Below, piece by piece: positions 16,183-24,002 of a DNA stretch of 64,000 nucleotides (the stretch's first letter is position 1; every line of letters begins with the position of its first letter). Both the position numbers and the translations under genes were made by a program. Source of the stretch: Paenibacillus pinisoli (lineage in GTDB: Bacteria; Bacillota; Bacilli; Paenibacillales; Paenibacillaceae); NCBI RefSeq assembly GCF_003605435.1, contig NZ_QXQB01000005.1, forward strand, positions 1 to 64,000. The letters run 5' to 3'. The notes under the pieces were generated by a model, which worked only from the letters and a program-made list of their open reading frames with translations, did no database searches and had not been told where the DNA came from.

Positions 16183-17091
16183 ATGCAGCTTTCGAGAACA
16201 CAAACCTTTTTTCTATTAACCTTTTTAGTTGCCATGTGGGGGGTGAACTGGCCGCTTTCCAAATATGCGCTCGAATTCGCGACGCCGTTGCTTTTCGCCG
16301 GCTTGAGAATCACGATTGGAGGTCTCATTTTGCTGTTTTTCGCTTTACCACGTTATAGAAATCTGAATCTGAAGCGTACTTGGCATATTTACCTAATCTC
16401 CGGGTTGCTGAATATCATTCTCTTTTTTGGATTTCAAACGTTCGGGCTGAGTATGATGCCTGCCGGTTTATTCTCAACGATCGTGTTCATGCAGCCCGTT
16501 CTGCTCGGAATCGGAGGTTGGCTGTGGTTAGGAGAATCCATGAACGGCTTCAAAATCACCGGCTTGATATTAGGCTTCATAGGAGTCGCCGTTATCAGCC
16601 TAAACGATGGCTCAGGCCATATTTCGACCATTGGAATCTTGCTCGGTTTGGCAAGTACGATTACATGGACATTCGGTACGATTTATATGAAGAAAACATC
16701 TGCCAAAGTAGATGCGCTCTGGTTGACCACTCTTCAGATGATCTTTGGCGGAATTGTATTATTGATTGCGGGAACAACCGTTGAAAATTGGACGGATATC
16801 GTGTGGAACCAGACGTTCATCTCGATGTTGTCGGTTATTGCAATCTTCTGCACGGCCTTGGCCTGGCTCGTTTTCTTTCTGCTTGTCAGATCGGGCGAAG
16901 CCGGCAAAATCGGATCGTTTAATTTTCTGGTGCCGCTTATTGCAATCGTGATCAGCGTTCTCTTTTTAGGAGAAACGATTACTGCCAAGATGGTGGTGGG
17001 GCTCATTCTAATTATTATTGGTATTGCACTGGTAAACCTCAAAATGAAATCACTCCAAAAGCGGGGCAAGCATAGGGCACATCCATTATGA
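16183..17091 (+). CDS. DMT/EamA-family transporter
   Basis: The 302-residue protein has ten predicted membrane segments in two EamA repeats. The first starts with LTFLVAMWGVNWPLSKYAL and the second ends in a typical IIIGIALVNLK helix. GGAGC precedes the ATG by 10 bases. The DMT exporters near LysR regulators usually export amino acids or small metabolites. It shares only the family with the exporter in the metallophore operon. A G-U-rich stem-loop at 17192-17224 follows at some distance but lacks a good T run. Confidence 0.8.
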   Translation: MQLSRTQTFFLLTFLVAMWGVNWPLSKYALEFATPLLFAGLRITIGGLILLFFALPRYRNLNLKRTWHIYLISGLLNIILFFGFQTFGLSMMPAGLFSTIVFMQPVLLGIGGWLWLGESMNGFKITGLILGFIGVAVISLNDGSGHISTIGILLGLASTITWTFGTIYMKKTSAKVDALWLTTLQMIFGGIVLLIAGTTVENWTDIVWNQTFISMLSVIAIFCTALAWLVFFLLVRSGEAGKIGSFNFLVPLIAIVISVLFLGETITAKMVVGLILIIIGIALVNLKMKSLQKRGKHRAHPL

Positions 17092-17326
17092 TCTGATTCA
17101 CTTTGCGGCTCCTCATTATATAGAAGCATGAAGGCGATGGAGGAGCTTTATGCAGAACAGAAGATTAAGTGAATAACTTGATCCAGACAAGACGGCAGCC
17201 GGCTGATAGATAACCGGTTGTCGTTTCTGTCTAGTTAAACGCGAATCGAAATACTTGATCCTTATAACTAAATGAGGTATATTGTTTTTACATTGACATT
17301 ACAGCAGGTCAAAAAAAGGAGGAGCC

Positions 17327-17947
17327 ATGTCACCACGTACCAAAGAACAAAATGATGCGATCCGTGAGATGCGAATGAATCAAATTATGCGAGCGGCTGC
17401 AGAAGTCTATTTGGAGAAGGGCATTCAATTGGAGGTACGCGATGTTGCCGTCAAGGCAGAGCTCGGCTACGGAACCGTATATCATTACTATAAAAATAAG
17501 CTCATGCTATTGGAAGATTTATTATGGGATGCCCTGAATCGTACGGAGTCGGCAGTGCTGCCCGTTATACAAGGGGACGGAGGCGGCTTGCTTAAAGCGG
17601 AATCGTTCTCGAAGCTGCTCCTGCAGTCTTGCATTCAGGATCCCTCCGTATTTATTTTGCTTAAAACCGTTGCGGATAACTTTCATCACTTCCCGGGCAA
17701 CCGGTTCAGCAAGTTGTTTGCCGAATTTCAGCAGCGGGTCTATTTGCCGTTTGCAGGGATGATTCGTGAGGGAACTGATACCCGATTATCGGAGCAAAGG
17801 GCTAATCTGATATTTGGTTCGCTTGTAGGCTACGCAGCATTGAACATCCACCACAATATGCGGAGCGAGATGGATGCGGACGGAATCGTCGATATGATTT
17901 TTTCGGGCATACGGTCAAAGGAGAGTAAAGGAAATGGTCATACTTAA
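17327..17947 (+). CDS. TetR-family transcriptional regulator
   Basis: The N-terminal helix-turn-helix reads RAAAEVYLEKG then VRDVAVKAELGYGTVYHYYKNK, a standard TetR DNA-binding domain; the C-terminal ligand domain is not assignable. AGGAGGAG lies just upstream of the ATG. The stop overlaps the start of the methionine aminopeptidase gene by 14 bases, so both are translated together. The regulator may therefore control its own operon rather than a pump. Confidence 0.85.
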   Translation: MSPRTKEQNDAIREMRMNQIMRAAAEVYLEKGIQLEVRDVAVKAELGYGTVYHYYKNKLMLLEDLLWDALNRTESAVLPVIQGDGGGLLKAESFSKLLLQSCIQDPSVFILLKTVADNFHHFPGNRFSKLFAEFQQRVYLPFAGMIREGTDTRLSEQRANLIFGSLVGYAALNIHHNMRSEMDADGIVDMIFSGIRSKESKGNGHT

Positions 17948-18680
17948 ATCAAAAGAAGAAATTGAACAAATGAGGATAGCCGGCCAAATTGTTGCCGCTT
18001 TCCATCATGCCATAGCAGATATGATCCGACCTGGTGCCACAACGCACGATATTGAGGCGTTCGCGGTGCAGTTCCTGAAGGAGAATGGCGCCAAGGCTTA
18101 TACGATAGGGTACAACGGCTATCCGTATGCGACATGTGCGTCCGTCAATGATGTCATTGCGCATGGTTTTCCAAGCCGGGAGCCTCTCAAGGAGGGGGAC
18201 ATCGTCACAATTGATATTGTAGCGGAAGCGGGCGGCTGGATCGGGGATTCAGCTTGGAGTTATGCGGTAGGCGAGGTGTCGGAGGAAGCAAAGAAATTGA
18301 TGCGGGTAACGAAGGAATGCCTGTATCTTGGGATCGAAAAAGCCGTCCCTGGCAACCGGATCGGCGATGTGATGCACGCAGTTCAAGCCCATGCTGAGCG
18401 TAACGGATTCTCAGTGGTGCGCGACCTGCTCGCTCATGGCGTGGGAAGGGAGATGCACGAGGAGCCTAATTTCCCTCATGTCGGGAAGCCGGGCAAAGGG
18501 TTCCGTCTGAAGGAAGGGATGGTTTTTACAATCGAGCCGATGCTTAATGCCGGAGGAGCGATGATGACGATTGATGCCGACGGGTGGACCGCCAGAACAG
18601 CTGACGGCTCGTTGTCCGCACAGTACGAGCATACCATCGCCATTACTGCGGACGGCCCGGTTATATTGACTGCCCAATAG
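17934..18680 (+). CDS. map: Methionine aminopeptidase, type I
   Basis: It removes the initiator methionine from nascent proteins, or serves a specialised secondary role. The pita-bread metallopeptidase residues are visible: aspartates in VTIDIVA and GDSAWSY, histidine in LAHGVGREMHEEP, glutamates in FTIEPM and QYEHTIA. Its 248 residues are the normal type I length. As it is coupled to a TetR regulator and lies outside the ribosomal-protein context of the housekeeping map gene, it is most likely the accessory copy (like YflG in Bacillus). It ends 15 bases from the converging kdpE-like gene. Confidence 0.85.
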   Translation: MVILKSKEEIEQMRIAGQIVAAFHHAIADMIRPGATTHDIEAFAVQFLKENGAKAYTIGYNGYPYATCASVNDVIAHGFPSREPLKEGDIVTIDIVAEAGGWIGDSAWSYAVGEVSEEAKKLMRVTKECLYLGIEKAVPGNRIGDVMHAVQAHAERNGFSVVRDLLAHGVGREMHEEPNFPHVGKPGKGFRLKEGMVFTIEPMLNAGGAMMTIDADGWTARTADGSLSAQYEHTIAITADGPVILTAQ

Positions 18681-18695
18681 ATTATCGCGCTGCTA

Positions 18696-19394
18696 TCATT
18701 CATCCCGAATACGAAGGCGGTAGCCTACTCCAGGCTCCGTAATAATCCATCTCGGCTGCGCAGAATCTTCCTCCAGCTTCTTGCGCAGATGGCCGATATA
18801 CACCCGAATATAGTGATTGTCGGTCGACTGATGCTGCTCGCCCCACACCTGCTGCAATAGCTGTCTTTGGGTTACGACCTTTCCTTCGCTAATCGCAAGT
18901 ACCCGGAGAAGGTCATATTCCGTTGGCGTGAGCTTGATCCGTTCACCGTGCCATTCGACGCTCCGTTGTACGAGATCTATGGTTAAACCTCCGATTCGAA
19001 GGATGGGGTCATGCTGTGAAGAGCCTGCATGCCGCAAAGCTGCCCGAATTCGTGCCAGGAGCTCACCCATGGCGAAGGGCTTTGTTACATAGTCATCGGC
19101 ACCGTTATCGAGCGCCATAATTTTATCGTCCTCTCTATCCTTGGCCGTAAGCACAATGATAGGAACATTCGACCAATTCCTGAGCAGGCTCAATACTTCC
19201 ATGCCGCTTATGCCTGGCAGACCTAGATCGAGAATAACCAGATCCGGGCAAAGCGAAGAGGCTTGCTGTACGCCTTCCTCACCGGTAGAGGCTTCGTGAA
19301 TGGCATACTGATGGGCCTGCAACGTTACTTTCAGCAGCTTTCGAATTTGAGGCTCGTCATCAATGATTAATATCGAGGTTTGCATTGCATTCAT
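18696..19394 (-). CDS. kdpE: KdpE-like response regulator
   Basis: This is an OmpR-type regulator: a receiver with SILIIDDEPQIRKLL, phosphoacceptor in LVILDLGLPG and lysine in YVTKPF, then a winged helix (LTPTEYDLLRVLAI, YIGHLRKKLE). The close match to KdpE, and a sensor kinase of KdpD type directly upstream, support control of kdpFABC. The frame extends to a TTG at 19415, but the ATG at 19394 has a GGGGGG tract before it and lies just after the kinase stop (232 residues). Confidence 0.85.
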   Translation of the reverse strand: MNAMQTSILIIDDEPQIRKLLKVTLQAHQYAIHEASTGEEGVQQASSLCPDLVILDLGLPGISGMEVLSLLRNWSNVPIIVLTAKDREDDKIMALDNGADDYVTKPFAMGELLARIRAALRHAGSSQHDPILRIGGLTIDLVQRSVEWHGERIKLTPTEYDLLRVLAISEGKVVTQRQLLQQVWGEQHQSTDNHYIRVYIGHLRKKLEEDSAQPRWIITEPGVGYRLRIRDE

Positions 19395-19411
19395 ACCCGA
19401 TGTCCCCCCAT

Positions 19412-20977
19412 TCAAGAGTTAAGAATGTTTTGATTGCTATATGATTGGAGAGGGAACGAAAGCGTCATGATCGTGCCTCTCGGGGAATTGCGGCTTCCTT
19501 TTATGCTGCCGCCGTGAAGCTCCATAATGCTTTTGCAAATCGCGAGTCCTAATCCCGTCCCCGTCACATGCTTGGTGGCTTGAGAGCGATAGAACTTTTC
19601 GAATATCCGCTCGTACTCTTCGTTATCGAGTCCGATGCCTTGGTCCGCGACAACGATGTCAAGGCTTGATGGGTGAACATGAACATGGATGCGGATCTCG
19701 CTATGATCAGGACTGTATTTGATGGCATTGCTGATTACGTTAACGAATACTTGCTCCAGAAGCGTCTCATCACCTACGAGCAGCGGAGTATGATCAGGCA
19801 ATTGCACCTGAATGACCCGATGCTGCTGGAAGTCCTTCATTTGAGCCAAGGCTACCCCAATAAGATCCTCTGCATCGCACCAATTTTTGCGCAGATGAGG
19901 CATTCCGCTTTCCAATTTCGCCATGTTAAGGAGATTCATGACGAGCCGATTCATCCGGAGAGCGCCTTCCCGAATCGTCAAGAGTAATTCGGAGCGGTCT
20001 TCCGGAGTGAAAATAGGATCATTCTCCATGAGCCCGGTTGCCGACCCGATTATGGCAGCCAGCGGCGTCCTCAGTTCATGAGAGACGGAGTCCAAGATGG
20101 CGGCACGAAGCCGTTCCGACTCTGCACTCAATTGAGCAATTCTTGCTTCATCTGCAAGCTTGACCCGATCAATGGCACTGGCTGCAAGACCGCAGATCGC
20201 TTCCAGCATATTCTGCTGTTCCATCGTAAGCCCGCGCTTTAATTTCTCTAGATGCACTCCCAGTACGCCGAGCACACGGCTTTCGGTTCGGAGCGGCAAA
20301 TAATAACCGGGAGCTTCTCTTAAGGTGCGGCTCCCATAACCAACCGCCTCGCCATAATCGAATGCTAGCTTAGCCATTGCCTTCTCCGCTTCGCCATGCC
20401 CCCATTTTTCTTGACTGTCTGAACCTTGAAACAATGCTAATTGATTTTTGTGATCCGGCAAATAGATAGCGATATCGGTGCCGCTGACTCTCGAGACGTG
20501 ACTCAATATATTTTTTAACAAGGAGGGGACGTCCGTCATATCGCTAATCTGCCGGCTAAGCTCGTAAAGGGCGGCAGTATGCGCCTCCTTTTGCTTGGAG
20601 TACTGCAGCTGACGCTTCAGTCTTGCGGACAAGGATGCCGTCAATATTGCAACGGCCAAATAAACCCCGAACGAAATCAAATATCGCAGATCTTCGACTG
20701 CAAAACTCAGCACCGGGCTCACAAAGAAGAAATCGAAGCAAAGCGATCCAAGAGCAGCAGCGTAGACGGCGGAACCCATGTTCCACAACACGGAGCTTAA
20801 CAGTACGGGCACCAAAAAAAGCAGAGCAATATTCACTAGGTCGAGCGATAAGCCAATCGAGTAGAATATCGCTGTCATAATGCCGATAAGAATCGTTACG
20901 CTGCCATACGGCATCGCCTTCATACCCGCCTGTTTGATCGTACTCATGTCATGCGCACCTCGTAATCCGGAGTTCAT
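19412..20977 (-). CDS. kdpD: KdpD C-terminal half: membrane sensor histidine kinase
   Basis: The domains in order are four closely spaced membrane helices (DUF4118, about residues 20-115), a GAF domain (about 145-280), HisKA with SHELRTPLAAIIGS (about 300) and HATPase with NAIKYSPDHSEI, DQGIGL and GTGLGLAICKS. This equals the C-terminal part of KdpD. The cytoplasmic N-terminal KdpD domain and universal-stress domain are missing and are encoded instead at 26780-29104, on the other strand. The start at 20977 has GGAG five bases upstream; an ATG at 20947 with GAGG is an alternative. It phosphorylates the KdpE encoded downstream. Confidence 0.85.
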   Translation of the reverse strand: MNSGLRGAHDMSTIKQAGMKAMPYGSVTILIGIMTAIFYSIGLSLDLVNIALLFLVPVLLSSVLWNMGSAVYAAALGSLCFDFFFVSPVLSFAVEDLRYLISFGVYLAVAILTASLSARLKRQLQYSKQKEAHTAALYELSRQISDMTDVPSLLKNILSHVSRVSGTDIAIYLPDHKNQLALFQGSDSQEKWGHGEAEKAMAKLAFDYGEAVGYGSRTLREAPGYYLPLRTESRVLGVLGVHLEKLKRGLTMEQQNMLEAICGLAASAIDRVKLADEARIAQLSAESERLRAAILDSVSHELRTPLAAIIGSATGLMENDPIFTPEDRSELLLTIREGALRMNRLVMNLLNMAKLESGMPHLRKNWCDAEDLIGVALAQMKDFQQHRVIQVQLPDHTPLLVGDETLLEQVFVNVISNAIKYSPDHSEIRIHVHVHPSSLDIVVADQGIGLDNEEYERIFEKFYRSQATKHVTGTGLGLAICKSIMELHGGSIKGSRNSPRGTIMTLSFPLQSYSNQNILNS

Positions 20978-21392
20978 TATCTCTCCTATAATCTAAACCA
21001 ACTCGTTGTAAAAAAGATATAAAAGAAATCTGCCTCGATGTAAAAATTGCATAAAAATCGCGTATGGTCTCTTATTTAAGAGAATTAAGAAGAAAACAAG
21101 GCATTAATCCTTGAAATCAATGAAAATTAGTCATGAATGGCTGGTTTTCATCTCAATTTGGGTTTGGTTCATTTTACAGTGCATGAATCCGGGAGTAAGA
21201 TACATTCAGGAATTGAACCCTAATCGGATTCAAAACCATGGTTTGCCGACAAGATGGGGAGTCGCTGGCGATAAGGAATTGTGTGGGAGCAATCAGCCAT
21301 ATAGCCAACGAATGATCTACTGAAAGCTGGCGATCAGAAGCCGCAGCGCCTCTCACCGCTTCGGACGAATGTATGAATGAGAACGTTCATAA
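20978..21392. other. Divergent regulatory region of the kdp locus
   Basis: No supported gene. It must hold the leftward promoter of kdpD-C/kdpE and the rightward promoter of the riboswitch-led kdp transcript. A perfect palindrome CTCTTA-TT-TAAGAG lies at 21069-21082. A weak candidate rightward promoter is TTGCAT (21047-21052) with TCTTAT 17 bases later. An A/T-rich block at 21009-21060 could hold KdpE sites. The open frame at 21111-21323 has no ribosome binding site and is not counted. Confidence 0.4.
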
Positions 21393-21536
21393 CGACGCTT
21401 AATCCTTCAACAGAAGGAACGGGGGAACCAATAGAAGCCGCAAGCCGGCTTCACGGGGTGAATCGCACGGTCATGTCCAAGGCCGGCGTAGGGCGACTCT
21501 CGCGCCCGAATCCGACAGCTAACCTCGTAAGCGTAC
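21393..21536 (+). ncRNA. ydaO-type c-di-AMP riboswitch leading the kdp operon
   Basis: The leader carries the conserved blocks of the ydaO/yuaA aptamer in order: AATCCTTC...GAACGGGGGAACC (21401-21429), GGGGTGAATCGC (21455-21466), GTAGGGCGACTCTC (21489-21502), and CCCGAATCCGACAGCTAACC followed by TCGTAAGCGT (21505-21534). Outer stem P1 pairs ACGCTTA (21394-21400) with TAAGCGT (21528-21534). This family binds cyclic di-AMP and switches expression off, commonly for potassium uptake genes. The terminator at 21587-21630 is the likely expression platform. Confidence 0.92.
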
Positions 21537-21586
21537 GATGAGGCAACACTTGTCGCTAGCCTGTCAATGACGACTACGTCATGAAG

Positions 21587-21630
21587 AAGAAGCTGCGGAA
21601 GAGGTTCCTCTTTTCCATGGCTTCTTTTTG
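21587..21630 (+). terminator. Riboswitch-controlled terminator
   Basis: AAGAAGC (21587-21593) pairs with GCTTCTT (21620-21626) around an inner stem of GGAA-GAGG with CCTC-TTTTCC, and a T run ends at 21629. It lies 50 bases past the aptamer and 33 bases before the first start codon. With ligand bound, it would stop transcription of the kdp genes. Confidence 0.8.
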
Positions 21631-21662
21631 TTGCCTTCTTTCCAAATACGGAGGAGGAGCAT

Positions 21663-22085
21663 ATGAAAAACGGTCATGTTTTGGTAGCGGCATCTACGGA
21701 GGCTGGCAGAAATTTTATTCGGCTCTTGCTTTACAGACAAGTGCCGGTAGCGGCATTAACCAATAACAAGCGGGAGGAGCGGCTGCTTCAGGGTATCGGA
21801 GTGAAAGAGATTATGCGTGTAGATACGCTCTTCAACAAAACTGAAATAAGGCCGGCATTTCCCGTTGATCGGGTATTCATTTTTGAAGTCAGCCTGCCGC
21901 TTACTTGTGCCTACCTTCAGGTTGTATCCCGCTGGTGCTGCCGGTCCGTGACGGTCGTAACGACGATGTGGCATCCTCAGGTCATTTACAAAAAACTTGG
22001 CGCTTCTATAGTCTTGCTCACGCAAACCGGCGAGGTTGGCTTTCTGCTCGATCCTCAATTCAATGATAGAGGAGGAATGCCATGA
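21663..22085 (+). CDS. Unknown 140-residue protein heading the kdp operon
   Basis: The start has GGAGGAGGAG six bases upstream. The N-terminus HVLVAASTEAGRNFIRLLLYRQ followed by VAALTNNKREERLL looks like the first strand, glycine loop and second strand of a dinucleotide-binding fold, though shorter than a full KTN/RCK or SDR domain. The middle contains an unusual VVSRWCCRS and VVTTMWHP. The stop overlaps the next small gene (ATGA). As the first gene under the c-di-AMP riboswitch it is expected to act with KdpFABC. Some clostridial and bacillar kdp operons carry extra unknown genes, but I cannot match this one by name. Confidence 0.65.
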   Translation: MKNGHVLVAASTEAGRNFIRLLLYRQVPVAALTNNKREERLLQGIGVKEIMRVDTLFNKTEIRPAFPVDRVFIFEVSLPLTCAYLQVVSRWCCRSVTVVTTMWHPQVIYKKLGASIVLLTQTGEVGFLLDPQFNDRGGMP

Positions 22086-22186
22086 TGATGGAGATTTGGA
22101 TGGTACTGATCCTGGCTGCAGCTTTTTTGCTCGTAGCCGGATTTATTATCTGGTGCGGCAAAACGGCAGAAGACAGGGAGGCGTAA
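22082..22186 (+). CDS. 34-residue single-helix membrane peptide in kdp operon
   Basis: The frame encodes one hydrophobic helix (IWMVLILAAAFLLVAGFIIW) with a charged C-terminal tail. GGAGGAATGCC lies before the ATG, which overlaps the stop of the preceding gene. The next gene is kdpF, another one-helix peptide. It may be an additional small Kdp subunit or a stabiliser; no family is recognised. Confidence 0.6.
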   Translation: MMMEIWMVLILAAAFLLVAGFIIWCGKTAEDREA

Positions 22187-22190
22187 CCAT

Positions 22191-22268
22191 ATGTTGTTTG
22201 TTCTGATTTTGACAGGCGTATTGCTGCTTTACCTGATATACGCCTTGCTTCACCCGGAAAAGTTTTAG
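22191..22268 (+). CDS. kdpF: KdpF, small subunit of potassium ATPase
   Basis: This is a 25-residue, single-helix membrane peptide with the characteristic end YALLHPEKF, as in KdpF of many bacteria, which stabilises the KdpABC complex. GGGAGGC lies 8 bases before the ATG. It precedes kdpA by 32 bases. Confidence 0.9.
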   Translation: MLFVLILTGVLLLYLIYALLHPEKF

Positions 22269-22300
22269 TTGGAGCCGCTTATGGCTTAGGAGGAACGGAA

Positions 22301-23980
22301 ATGGACATCTTGCAAATCGTGATCGTTATTGGCTTACTGGTGCTGATCGCCAGACCGCTTGGACATTATATGCACCGCGTGTTTTCGAATGAGCCGAGTC
22401 GTACGGACCGCCTGTTTGGGTGGTGCGAAAAACCGATTTTTGCACTTATCGGGTTAAAGCAGCGCACAGGCATGAGCTGGAAGAGATATGCGTGCAGCTT
22501 TCTTGTCACCAACTTCGTGCTTGTCGCTCTCGGCTATATCTTGTTGCGGCTGCAAAGCGGCTTGCCGCTTAATCCCAACGGCATCCCCAATATGGAGACG
22601 ACGCTCGCGCTTAATACGATCATCAGTTTTATGACGAACACCAACTTGCAGCATTACAGCGGCGAGAGCGGACTAACCTATTTCACGCAGATGGCTGTCA
22701 TTACCATGATGATGTTTACGTCCGCTGCCAGCGGGTTTTCGGTTGCGGCGGCATTTGTAAGGGGGATAACAAGCAAAGGAAATACGCTGGGCAATTTCTT
22801 CGAGGATTTCGTCAAGGCTCATACACGGATATTCCTTCCGCTCGCGACGATCGTCACGCTAGTGCTCGTAGCGCTTCAGGTCCCGCAAACGCTGGATCCT
22901 ACGCTGACTGTTACTACGCTGCAAGGCGCAACGCAGCAAATCGCGATAGGGCCCGTCGCATCGCTCGAGTCCATCAAGCACCTTGGGACGAACGGCGGCG
23001 GATTTTTCGGCGTGAACTCGGCACACCCGTTCGAGAACCCGAATGCGATGACGAATATTATTCAGATTTTATCGATGTGGTCATTGCCCGCAGCGCTCCC
23101 ATTCATGTATGGCCGATTCGCGAAAAGCGGCAAGCAAGCCTGGGTTATTTTCTCCGCGATGATGCTCTTGTTCTTGGTATTCCTTACCGTAGCGTATACG
23201 GCAGAGAGGAGCGGAAATCCGTTATTGAACGACATCGGAATCGATGCTTCGCAAGGCAGTATGGAGGGCAAGGAAGTTCGATTTGGCATTGCCGGTTCCG
23301 CCTTGTTCACGACTGTGACCACGGCTGCGACGACCGGTTCGGTCAACAATATGCATGATACGCTGACGCCGCTCGGCGGTATGGTGCCGCTTGTGGAGAT
23401 GATGCTGAATGTCGTATTTGGCGGCAAAGGCGTAGGGCTAATGAATATGCTGATTTACGCTATTCTCGCCGTATTCATATGCGGTCTAATGGTTGGACGG
23501 ACTCCGGAGTTTCTGGGCCGCAAGATCGAGCCGCGCGAGATGAAGCTGATCGCCATTGCGATTCTGGCCCATCCGTTCATTATTCTGGCTCCAACGGCGT
23601 TAACGTTCGTCAGCGATCTTGGCATGGGCTCCATCTCGAACTCCGGCTTCCATGGCATCACGCAAGTTCTGTACGAATATGTGTCCGCGGCCGCCAATAA
23701 CGGTTCCGGCTTCGAAGGACTTGCGGACAATACGCCGTTCTGGAATATATCTACCGGTCTCGTCATGTTTTTCGGTCGGTACATCTCCATCATTGCCATG
23801 CTGGCCGTCGCAGGATCGTTGGCGCGGAAGCAATGGGTTCCGGAGACAATCGGCACATTCCGCACGGATAACGCGCTGTTTACGTTTCTATTGATCGGAA
23901 CCGTAGTCTTAATTGGCGCCTTGACGTTTTTGCCGGTTCTTGCACTGGGCCCAATCGCTGAATACTTGACGATCCGTTAA
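22301..23980 (+). CDS. kdpA: Potassium-transporting ATPase subunit A
   Basis: KdpA is the channel-like subunit that binds and conducts potassium into the pump. Its 559 residues include ten or so membrane helices. The four selectivity-filter-type segments can be recognised: TNTNLQHYSGESGLTYFTQM, GTNGGGFFGVNSAHPFENP, TTAATTGSVNNMHDTLTPLG and AANNGSGFEGL. GGAGGAACGG lies before the ATG. It is co-transcribed with kdpB and kdpC and subject to the c-di-AMP riboswitch upstream. Confidence 0.95.
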   Translation: MDILQIVIVIGLLVLIARPLGHYMHRVFSNEPSRTDRLFGWCEKPIFALIGLKQRTGMSWKRYACSFLVTNFVLVALGYILLRLQSGLPLNPNGIPNMETTLALNTIISFMTNTNLQHYSGESGLTYFTQMAVITMMMFTSAASGFSVAAAFVRGITSKGNTLGNFFEDFVKAHTRIFLPLATIVTLVLVALQVPQTLDPTLTVTTLQGATQQIAIGPVASLESIKHLGTNGGGFFGVNSAHPFENPNAMTNIIQILSMWSLPAALPFMYGRFAKSGKQAWVIFSAMMLLFLVFLTVAYTAERSGNPLLNDIGIDASQGSMEGKEVRFGIAGSALFTTVTTAATTGSVNNMHDTLTPLGGMVPLVEMMLNVVFGGKGVGLMNMLIYAILAVFICGLMVGRTPEFLGRKIEPREMKLIAIAILAHPFIILAPTALTFVSDLGMGSISNSGFHGITQVLYEYVSAAANNGSGFEGLADNTPFWNISTGLVMFFGRYISIIAMLAVAGSLARKQWVPETIGTFRTDNALFTFLLIGTVVLIGALTFLPVLALGPIAEYLTIR

Positions 23981-24002
23981 TAAGAAGAGAGGTCATGCAG
24001 CC

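Noticed and set aside
21111..21323. 70-residue frame with a hydrophobic start before the riboswitch
   Set aside because: No ribosome binding site, and it lies in the leader region of the kdp transcript; the second half has no protein-like pattern.
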